Shown here piece after piece: positions 57,526 through 64,000 of a stretch of 64,000 bases of DNA. How positions within the stretch are numbered: position 1 is the first letter of the stretch; every line of letters starts with the position of its first letter. The DNA comes from Rhodopseudomonas sp. BAL398 (GTDB lineage Bacteria; Pseudomonadota; Alphaproteobacteria; Rhizobiales; Xanthobacteraceae). The DNA is taken from NCBI RefSeq assembly GCF_033001325.1, contig NZ_CP133111.1:1054001-1118000 (forward strand). Direction: 5' to 3'. A program made the translations under genes and the position numbers. The notes beneath the pieces are model-generated. The model was not told the DNA's origin and made no database searches. It was given only the letters and a program-made list of their open reading frames with translations.

Positions 57526-58950
57526 ATGGCGATCGATGATTATGGTGACTATGACGGCGTCGGCTTGGCCGACCTGGTCCGAAGCAAACAGGTCAGCGCA
57601 TTGGAATTGCTGGAGGAGGCGATCCGGCGCACCGATCAGGTCAATCCGCAGCTCAATGCCGTTGTTGTTCGCCACGATGACTACGCTCGCGACCAGATCG
57701 AGATCGGACTGCCCCAAGGGCCGTTTACCGGCGTCCCGTTCCTGCTCAAGGATCTCGACCTGATCGCCGGTACCAAGACCACCTTCGGCGCCAGCCTGTT
57801 CAAGGACAATATCGCAGACCACACCGGCACGCTGGCGCAGCGTTTCCTCGATGCCGGCCTGACGATCTTCGGCAAGAGCGCCAGCCCCGAATTCGGTCTG
57901 ATGCCGACCACCGAGTCGCGGCTGCACGGCCCGACCCGCAATCCGTGGAATCTCGATCATTCCTCCGGCGGCTCGTCGGGCGGCGCGGCGGCGGCGGTCG
58001 CGGCGCGGATCCTGCCGGTCGCCCATGCCAGCGACGGCGGTGGCTCGATCCGGATTCCGGCCGCGGCCTGCGGCGTGTTCGGCCTGAAGCCGACAAGGGC
58101 GCGCACGCCGCTGGGACCGGACCGTGGCGAAGGCTGGGGCGGCTTTGCCTGCGGCCATGTGGTGAGTATCAGCGTTCGCGACAGCGCGGTGATGCTGGAC
58201 GCGCTGCACGGGCCGGAGCCGTCGAGCCCCTATACGGCGCCGGCGCCGGAGCGGCCATTCGCGCTGGAGGTCGGGCGCGATCCCGGCCGGCTGCGGATTG
58301 CCTTCACCGACAGCTCGCCGTTCGGCGAAGCGATCGATCCCGAAGTCGCGGCGGCGGTGCGCGACGTGGCCGACATGCTGGCCGGCCTCGGCCACGACGT
58401 CGAGCAGCGTGCGCCGGTGCTGCCGTCCGATCCGGCCGCAGTAATCACCGCCATCGTGGCTGCCAATACCGGTCTGAGCGTGCGGCTGGCCGAGCAGGCG
58501 CTGGGCCGCCCCGCCACCGATCGCGATTTCGAGGTCCTGACGCTGGCCAGTGCGGCCAGGGCGAATACCGCCAGCGGGATCGACTATGTCGCCGCCCAGC
58601 TTGGCGCCTTCCAGATCTCGCGCAGCCTGGCCGAGTTCTTCGCCGGCTGCGACGTGTTCCTGTCGCCGACGCTTTGCACGCCGCCGCTGCGGCTCGGCGA
58701 AATCGACACCATGGCGGCGGACCTGTCGCATGTCGCCCCGGTGTTGCGGCGCTACATGCCTGGTACCAGCATGTTCAACATGTCGGGACAACCGGCGATG
58801 TCGGTGCCACTGGCGTGGAGTAGCAGCGGATTGCCGATCGGCATGATGTTCGCCGCCCGATTTGGCGACGAGGCCACGCTATTCCGGCTCGCCGGCCAGC
58901 TCGAACAGGCGCGGCCGTGGCGATCGCGCCGTCCGCCGATTTGCGCCTAA
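57526..58950 (+). CDS. Amidase (amidase-signature family)
   Basis: A 474-residue hydrolase of the AS family. The Ser-cisSer-Lys triad is visible: Lys in PFLLKDLD, cis-Ser and Ser in HSSGGSSGGAAAAVAAR and ASDGGGSIRIPAA, then CGVFGLKPTRARTP. It cleaves carboxamides, but the exact substrate is not readable. ATG 57526 follows GGGGGAA; the preceding TTG is less likely. It is the last gene of the ABC operon, 50 bases after the dehydrogenase, suggesting the imported compound carries or yields an amide. Confidence 0.9.
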   Translation: MAIDDYGDYDGVGLADLVRSKQVSALELLEEAIRRTDQVNPQLNAVVVRHDDYARDQIEIGLPQGPFTGVPFLLKDLDLIAGTKTTFGASLFKDNIADHTGTLAQRFLDAGLTIFGKSASPEFGLMPTTESRLHGPTRNPWNLDHSSGGSSGGAAAAVAARILPVAHASDGGGSIRIPAAACGVFGLKPTRARTPLGPDRGEGWGGFACGHVVSISVRDSAVMLDALHGPEPSSPYTAPAPERPFALEVGRDPGRLRIAFTDSSPFGEAIDPEVAAAVRDVADMLAGLGHDVEQRAPVLPSDPAAVITAIVAANTGLSVRLAEQALGRPATDRDFEVLTLASAARANTASGIDYVAAQLGAFQISRSLAEFFAGCDVFLSPTLCTPPLRLGEIDTMAADLSHVAPVLRRYMPGTSMFNMSGQPAMSVPLAWSSSGLPIGMMFAARFGDEATLFRLAGQLEQARPWRSRRPPICA

Positions 58951-59067
58951 AGACTGACGATCCGACGCTTGGAAAAGCCCATTGTATTATGGAACAAGCG
59001 TGGAAAATGAAGGTTCATAGGATCGGCGACCAGGGGGTTTGCGACTGCTTCTGAGGGGGGTTAGGCA

Positions 59068-59553
59068 TTGGTGGACGATGATCCGACCGATCACACGCTT
59101 GCGGTGATTGCGAGCATTTTCCAAAACTCGGAAATCAAACCGCAAGCCCAACCGGATCGCGGCGCGGACGCCGATCAGCATGATGCGGATCGCGCGGGCG
59201 ACGCTGGCGAACAGCCCGGCACTGCGCGCGCGACAGCTGAAGACAGCGCCGTTGAAGCAAAGTCATTGTCCGATATCGACGGCTATTCGAAATACGGTCC
59301 AGGTCCGCTGGAGGCGCTGCGATTTCGTTGGACGGCACGGCACGACGGCCACGGCAATTACTATGTCGACGAGACCATCGGGATGAATTCGCGACCAATC
59401 AGCACCGGACCGATGCCGCGCGACGAGGTGGTCGCTTACATCGACGAGCGCGAGCGGGAGGCGCGGGCGCGGTACGAGGCGCTGCGGATTCAGATGCTTT
59501 CCGGCCCCTCGGAACGCGGCGATGACGATGGCGATAGCTATGGCGGCGGCTGA
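59068..59553 (+). CDS. Hypothetical acidic cytoplasmic protein
   Basis: A 161-residue protein without signal peptide or membrane segment; no family recognised. The N-terminal 65 residues are polar (Asp, Ala, Gln, rich in AD repeats). The second half has an organised stretch, GPGPLEALRFRWTARHDGHG with NYYVDETIGMNSRP, and a charged helix (VVAYIDEREREARARYEALRIQM). It has a GGGGGG ribosome site before TTG 59068 or GTG 59071. It lies between the amidase operon and the convergent ampR gene. Confidence 0.65.
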   Translation: MVDDDPTDHTLAVIASIFQNSEIKPQAQPDRGADADQHDADRAGDAGEQPGTARATAEDSAVEAKSLSDIDGYSKYGPGPLEALRFRWTARHDGHGNYYVDETIGMNSRPISTGPMPRDEVVAYIDEREREARARYEALRIQMLSGPSERGDDDGDSYGGG

Positions 59554-59600
59554 CGCCGCCAGACCCGATCGTCCTAGGGGCGCTCGCAGCCCCGGCCGGG

Positions 59601-60512
59601 TCAGCTCGTCGCGGTGCTGTTGCCGGAGGACTGTGCCGTGTGATCCGCGCGGATGCTGCGTCGCAGCCAATCCCTGAAGGCCTGCATGCCCGGGGTGATA
59701 GGGCGTGATTGCAGGTGGGTGAGCCAATAGGATCCGACATTGATCTGCGTATCAAATGGCCAGACCAAGCGTCCATCCCTTCGGGCACGCGCAAACATGC
59801 AGCGGGGCAACAGCGCGACCCCGATTCCCATCGATACCGCTTCAGCCAGGATGACCGACGAATCCAAGACGGGGCCTCGGATGACGGGCGCCGACAGGCC
59901 GGCGCTGGCGAACCATTGCGGCCACTCGTCGTCACGATAGGATCGCAGCAGGCGCTGGCGCAGAAGGTCGGCCGGCGCGCGGAGTTGCTCCGCCAGTGCC
60001 GGCAAGCAGGCCGGCGACAGCGGAGCTTCCAAAAGATGGGTTGCTTCGGTGCCGTGCCACGCGCCGGTGCCGAATCTGATCGCATAATCGAGGCCGTCGC
60101 CAGCCAGATCCACTCGGTTGTTGTTGGTCAGCACGCGCAGATCCACGAAGGGATGGTCCTGTCGGAAGATGTCCAGGCGGGGAAGCAGCCATCCTGTGGC
60201 GAAGGTGCCGACGGTTCCTACCGTGATGACCTCACAAACGCGCTTGTGCTCGAAGCGGTCGAGGGCCGAGACGATGCGGTCGAAGGCATCGACCAGCACC
60301 GGGAGCAGCACCTGTCCCTCGTCGGTGAGCGCGAGCCCCCTTGGCAACCGGCGGAATAGGCGAACATCCAAAATGGTCTCGAGGCTTTTGACCTGGTGGC
60401 TGATCGCCGTCTGGGTCACGCGCAGCTCAAGGCCGGCGCGGGTGAAGCTGAGGTGGCGCGCGGAGGCTTCGAAGGCGCGCAGGGCGTTCAGGGGCAGGTG
60501 AGGTCGGGACAT
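59601..60512 (-). CDS. ampR: LysR-type beta-lactamase regulator AmpR
   Basis: A 303-residue LysR regulator. It follows AmpR almost throughout: LPLNALRAFEASARHLSFTRAGLEL, VTQTAISHQVKSLE, LFRRLPRGLALTDEG, VGTVGTFATGWLLPRLDIFR, NNNRVDLAGDGLDYAIRFG, GAWHGTEATHLLEAPLSP, LLRSYRDDEW, and GSYWLTHLQSRPITPGM. AmpR senses muropeptides from cell-wall recycling and switches from repressor to activator. It is divergent from the class A beta-lactamase gene with a 97-base gap holding a candidate operator. Confidence 0.93.
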   Translation of the reverse strand: MSRPHLPLNALRAFEASARHLSFTRAGLELRVTQTAISHQVKSLETILDVRLFRRLPRGLALTDEGQVLLPVLVDAFDRIVSALDRFEHKRVCEVITVGTVGTFATGWLLPRLDIFRQDHPFVDLRVLTNNNRVDLAGDGLDYAIRFGTGAWHGTEATHLLEAPLSPACLPALAEQLRAPADLLRQRLLRSYRDDEWPQWFASAGLSAPVIRGPVLDSSVILAEAVSMGIGVALLPRCMFARARRDGRLVWPFDTQINVGSYWLTHLQSRPITPGMQAFRDWLRRSIRADHTAQSSGNSTATS

Positions 60513-60525
60513 CGCAAGGCCTAGA

Positions 60526-60562
60526 AAATCTCATGTCTCCCAATAGATTTGACCGTTTGTCA
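60526..60562. promoter_or_regulatory. Candidate AmpR operator and beta-lactamase promoter
   Basis: An AAATCT / AGATTT inverted repeat (13-base spacer, 60526-60550) runs directly into GACCGTTTGTCA, containing a -35-like TTGTCA at 60557-60562. ATTTgACCGTTTGTCAA closely resembles the AmpR-bound segment of enterobacterial ampC-ampR regions as remembered. It lies 48 bases before the bla ATG and just after the ampR start. Confidence 0.6.
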
Positions 60563-60609
60563 AGCGCGGCCGCGCCGGCCATTTCACTCCCACACAAGGG
60601 GAATCAAAC

Positions 60610-61506
60610 ATGATCACGCGACGCTGCTTTACGATCAACACCAGTCTTGCATTCATCGGGCTTGGGCTCGGCGCTCAGATGCCGGCGTCGCGGGCTGCGA
60701 CCGGCACCACGGAAGGGTTCGGTGCGGCCATGAAGCGGATCGAGGCCAGCAGCGGCGGTCGCCTCGGCGTGGCTGTTCTCGATAGCGCCAGCGGCGCCCG
60801 CATGGGCTATCGCGACAACGAAGCCTTCCCGATGTGCAGCACCTTCAAGGTGCTGGCTGCGGGGGCCGTGCTGACGCAGGTCGATGCCGGTCACGCGCGA
60901 TTGTCCGATCGCGTTCGCTTCACGAGGGACGCAGTGGTCACGTATTCCCCGATCACCAAGGACAGGATCGGCGGCGAGGGGATGACGCTGGCCGAACTCT
61001 GCGACGCGGCCATCCGCTATAGCGACAATACCGCCGGCAATTTGCTGCTCGGCCAGATTGGCGGTCCCCCGGGATTAACCCAATTCGCGCGGACATTAGG
61101 CGATCCCGTCACCCGGCTGGATCGCACCGAGACCGATCTCAATGAGGCGGGTCCCGGCGACCCGCGCGACACCACCACTCCGGCAGCCATGTTGAGCAAC
61201 CTGAAGAATCTTGTGCTCGGGTCGGCGCTGTCGGAGAGCTCGCGCGACCAGCTCGTCGCCTGGCTCAAAGGCAATACGACGGGTGGGACGCGGCTGCGGG
61301 CTGGTCTCCCCACTGATTGGGTTGTCGGCGACAAGACCGGCTCGGGCGGGCGTGGCTCGACCAACGACATCGCCGTGATCTGGCCTGCGGAGCGCAAACC
61401 GATTGTCGTCACGGCCTATCTGACCGGCACCGAAGCGCCCGCCGAGCAGCGCAACGCCGCGCTCGCATCTGTCGGTCGCGCCGTCGTTGCCGCCGTGACG
61501 GGCTGA
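60610..61506 (+). CDS. bla: Class A beta-lactamase
   Basis: A 298-residue serine beta-lactamase with a Tat-like signal (TRRCFTINTSLAFIGLG...SRA). Catalytic motifs are all present: S-x-x-K as Ser77-Thr-Phe-Lys80, SDN at 138-140, the omega-loop Glu174 with Asn178 (ETDLNEAGPGDPRDTTTP, equivalent to Glu166/Asn170), and KTG at 242-244. Cys76 stands just before the active serine (Ambler 69), but the Cys238 partner found in carbapenemases is replaced by Gly (KTGSGGRG). AAGGGGAA precedes the ATG. Divergent from ampR, so probably inducible. Confidence 0.95.
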   Translation: MITRRCFTINTSLAFIGLGLGAQMPASRAATGTTEGFGAAMKRIEASSGGRLGVAVLDSASGARMGYRDNEAFPMCSTFKVLAAGAVLTQVDAGHARLSDRVRFTRDAVVTYSPITKDRIGGEGMTLAELCDAAIRYSDNTAGNLLLGQIGGPPGLTQFARTLGDPVTRLDRTETDLNEAGPGDPRDTTTPAAMLSNLKNLVLGSALSESSRDQLVAWLKGNTTGGTRLRAGLPTDWVVGDKTGSGGRGSTNDIAVIWPAERKPIVVTAYLTGTEAPAEQRNAALASVGRAVVAAVTG

Positions 61507-61556
61507 TGCCCCGAGCCCAGGCACCGGGTGAATGCCGCGAACCTCCGGACAACAAA

Positions 61557-61579
61557 AAGGCGCCCTTGCGGGGCGCCTT
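61557..61579 (-). terminator. Rho-independent terminator of glnA
   Basis: Stem AAGGCGCC / GGCGCCTT with a 7-base loop. On the minus strand the stem is followed by a T run (CCTTTTTG). It lies 44 bases beyond the glnA stop and may also stop the convergent bla transcript. Confidence 0.85.
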
Positions 61580-61622
61580 CGTCGTTTCGATGCGGCATTG
61601 GCGGGCGTTGCCCGCCCGCGGC

Positions 61623-63032
61623 TTACTGCGAATAGTACATTTCGAACTCGACCGGATGCGGGGTCATTTCGTAGCGCATCACTTCGGTCATCTTCAGCTC
61701 GATATAGGCGTCGATGAAATCGTCGTCGAACACGCCGCCGTTCTTCAGGAAGGCGCGGTCCTTGTCGAGGTTCTCGAGCGCCTCGCGCAGCGAACCGCAG
61801 ACCGTCGGGATCGACTTCAGTTCTTCCTTCGGCAGGTCGTAGAGGTCCTTGTCCATCGCCGGACCCGGATCGATCTTGTTCTTGATGCCGTCGAGGCCGG
61901 CCATCAACATCGCCGCGAAGGCGAGGTAGGGGTTGGCCATCGGGTCCGGGAAGCGGACTTCGACGCGCTTGGCCTTCGGTGAGGTGGTGTAGGGAATCCG
62001 GCACGAGGCCGAACGGTTGCGCGCCGAATAGGCGAGCAGCACCGGCGCCTCATAGCCCGGGACCAGACGCTTGTAGGAATTGGTCGACGGGTTGGTGAAG
62101 GCGTTGATGGACTTGGCGTGGGTGATGATGCCGCCGATGTAATGCAGGCAGGTCTCCGACAGGTCGGCATATTTGTTGCCGGCGAACACCGGCTTGCCGT
62201 CCTTCCAGATCGACTGGTGCACATGCATGCCAGAGCCGTTGTCGCCATAGACCGGCTTCGGCATGAAGGTGGCGGTCTTGCCGTAGATATGCGCGACCTG
62301 ATGGATGCAATATTTGTAGATCTGCAGCTGGTCGGCCATGTGGGTCAGGGTGTCGAACTTCATGCCGAGCTCGTGCTGGGCGGAAGCGACTTCGTGGTGA
62401 TGCTTCTCGACCTTGACGCCCATCTTGGCCATCGCGCCGAGCATTTCTGAGCGCATGTCCTGCACCGAATCCTGCGGCGGGACCGGGAAATAGCCGGCCT
62501 TGGTGCGAATCCGGTGGCCGAGATTGCCGCCCTCATATTCGGTGTCGGAATTGGTCGGCAGCTCGGAGGAGTCGAGCTTGAAACCGGTGTTGTAGGGCGT
62601 GGTCTGGTAGCGCACGTCGTCGAACACGAAGAATTCGGCTTCCGGGCCGACCATCACGGTGTCGCCGATCCCCATCGACTTCACCATGGCCTCGGCCTTC
62701 TTGGCGATGCCACGCGGGTCGCGGTTATAGGGCTCGCCGGTCGAGGGCTCGAGAATGTCGCAGGTGATGACCATGGTGGTCTCGGCGAAGAACGGGTCGA
62801 TCGTCGCGGTCGACGGGTCGAGCATCAACATCATGTCGGACTCGTTGATCGCCTTCCAGCCGGCGATCGAGGAGCCGTCGAACATGGTGCCTTCGGCGAA
62901 AATGTCCTCGTCGATCATCGAAACGTCGAAGGTGACATGCTGCCACTTGCCGCGCGGATCGGTGAAACGCAGATCGACGTATTTCACGTCGTTGTCCTTG
63001 ATTGATTTCAGGACTTCTTTTGCGGTCGTCAT
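61623..63032 (-). CDS. glnA: Glutamine synthetase, type I
   Basis: A 469-residue enzyme that assembles ammonia and glutamate to glutamine in a dodecamer. Features are [45 protein letters not shown], the ATP-binding [21 protein letters not shown], and [13 protein letters not shown]. Tyr398 in [11 protein letters not shown] is the adenylylation site, so activity should be switched off by GlnE under nitrogen excess. It lies 99 bases after glnB on the same strand, with a terminator downstream. Confidence 0.98.
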   Translation of the reverse strand: MTTAKEVLKSIKDNDVKYVDLRFTDPRGKWQHVTFDVSMIDEDIFAEGTMFDGSSIAGWKAINESDMMLMLDPSTATIDPFFAETTMVITCDILEPSTGEPYNRDPRGIAKKAEAMVKSMGIGDTVMVGPEAEFFVFDDVRYQTTPYNTGFKLDSSELPTNSDTEYEGGNLGHRIRTKAGYFPVPPQDSVQDMRSEMLGAMAKMGVKVEKHHHEVASAQHELGMKFDTLTHMADQLQIYKYCIHQVAHIYGKTATFMPKPVYGDNGSGMHVHQSIWKDGKPVFAGNKYADLSETCLHYIGGIITHAKSINAFTNPSTNSYKRLVPGYEAPVLLAYSARNRSASCRIPYTTSPKAKRVEVRFPDPMANPYLAFAAMLMAGLDGIKNKIDPGPAMDKDLYDLPKEELKSIPTVCGSLREALENLDKDRAFLKNGGVFDDDFIDAYIELKMTEVMRYEMTPHPVEFEMYYSQ

Positions 63033-63131
63033 GAATTACCCCTTGTGTCTACGGTCGGTGTCGGTAGTCGCGGTGAAACGGCAGCCGCGAGCGGCCGCCG
63101 TGTAAGGTCCGGATGGTGATAGGCTGTTGGG

Positions 63132-63497
<366 letters not shown>

Positions 63498-63681
63498 CTA
63501 GGTCACCATGCTTATTATTACAGATCGCGCGGCGTTGCGCGTTTGATCGATAACTCCGCTGGCCGGTTGGGTGAGCAGCGCCGCCCGCCTGTGGAAAAAT
63601 GCTTTCCGCAAACGAAGCCGGTCGCGCGCCGCCCCTGCAAAAGCAGGCGGACGCGAGGGATCGAAACATGACTTCCGTAAA

Positions 63682-63697
63682 AGCAGGGTCCATGCCA
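63682..63697 (-). promoter_or_regulatory. Candidate sigma-54 promoter for glnB-glnA
   Basis: On the minus strand the sequence TGGCATGGACCCTGCT matches the sigma-54 consensus TGGCAC-N5-TTGCT, with GG and GC ten bases apart as required. Transcription would start about base 63670, giving a leader of roughly 200 bases. In Bradyrhizobium glnB is known to be NtrC-controlled from tandem promoters. No clear NtrC dyad was found upstream. Confidence 0.6.
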
Positions 63698-63891
63698 AGT
63701 TCGCGAGGCGGCTGATTTGGGAGCAATATCAGATTATTAAGGACCCTGCTGCGTAGACTTTCGTGACCATGGCGGATGGGTCTGATTAAAAAGAAGGCGA
63801 CACGACTAATTAATGTGCATGTAGCAAACTAATTTAGATTCAGCATGCTTATCTGTGCCTCACGATAAGGCGAGCGAACTGGGAATTGGGC

Positions 63892-64000
63892 ATGGAACTA
63901 CTTACCCCGACGGAAATGGACCGCGCCGACCTGCTCACGATCTCCGGTGGCTCATCCGGATTCGCCTTGATGCTGACGGCTGGGCGGCATGTGGCACGGG
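63892..64000 (+). CDS. NAD(P)H-hydrate epimerase/dehydratase (N-terminal fragment, cut by window edge)
   Basis: Only 36 residues are visible: MELLTPTEMDRADLLTISGG then SSGFALMLTAGRHVAR. This is the beginning of YjeF-type NAD(P)H-hydrate repair enzymes, in which the epimerase domain starts with the LLTxxEMxxxDxxTI block. In this group the gene usually encodes a fused epimerase and ADP-dependent dehydratase (NnrE/NnrD). It is divergent from glnB; the 421-base gap between them carries the sigma-54 candidate and an AT-richer stretch near 63780-63860, with no gene seen. Confidence 0.85.
   Translation, partial: MELLTPTEMDRADLLTISGGSSGFALMLTAGRHVAR

Noticed and set aside
63846-63868. Second sigma-54-like site (AGGCAC...AGCAT on the minus strand)
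   Set aside because: The spacing between GG and GC is one base short, which normally abolishes sigma-54 recognition.

Overview
This 64 kb window is high-GC chromosomal DNA of an alphaproteobacterium. It most resembles the Nitrobacteraceae (Rhodopseudomonas/Bradyrhizobium group). This is inferred from the recG|sdhE-mfd arrangement, a Pcs-type phosphatidylcholine synthase, HspQ, an IalB-like secreted protein, the order rpoZ-rsh-pdxJ-acpS-lepB-rnc-era...recO-parC, a glnB-glnA pair, and dispersed palindromes of the CGTCATTGCGAG / CTCGCAATGACG type. No rRNA, tRNA, CRISPR array, phage or intact insertion sequence was recognised. Long antisense frames inside mfd, rsh, parC and similar genes are high-GC shadows and were left out.

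Layout. 1-4853: DNA repair and housekeeping (recG partial, sdhE, mfd). 4872-11770: a YheT-type hydrolase, then a minus-strand operon of a YejA-like peptide-binding protein, a degenerate AMP-ligase-like protein and a degenerate GGDEF protein, and an IalB-like secreted protein. 11906-16483: hspQ, an AEC transporter, a UbiH-family hydroxylase, pcs and a quinone reductase. 16624-18522: a two-gene exported operon with a caspase-fold protease. 18701-20026: rimO. 20103-28604: uptake and catabolism, namely a LysR regulator with a divergent NMT1-type ABC importer and hydrolase, the 5-oxoprolinase genes pxpB-pxpC-pxpA, an RraA-family protein and a hydroxynitrile-lyase-like cupin. 28678-32390: a DUF2147 protein, dapA, mscL, smpB and a peroxiredoxin.

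32435-35273 is an accessory insert holding a TonB-dependent siderophore receptor, a relic of an iron-containing alcohol dehydrogenase and a dispersed repeat. 35274-50200 is the conserved core: family-5 uracil-DNA glycosylase, NYN protein, rpoZ, rsh, pdxJ, acpS, lepB, rnc, era, a PerM/AI-2E transporter, recO and parC. One AT-richer orphan membrane-protein gene sits between recO and parC. 50288-51727 is an ion antiporter. 52022-58950 is a sugar/polyol-type ABC importer operon with a hydroxyacid dehydrogenase and an amidase; a palindromic repeat lies between its binding-protein and permease genes. 59601-61506 is a divergent ampR/class A beta-lactamase pair. 61623-63470 is glnB-glnA with a candidate sigma-54 promoter. 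The window ends inside an nnrD/nnrE gene.

Most of the window is ordinary chromosome. The parts most worth a second look are the caspase operon, the operon with two family members that have lost their catalytic motifs, the cupin with a complete HNL-type metal site, the alcohol dehydrogenase relic cut at a repeat, and the AmpR-controlled beta-lactamase.
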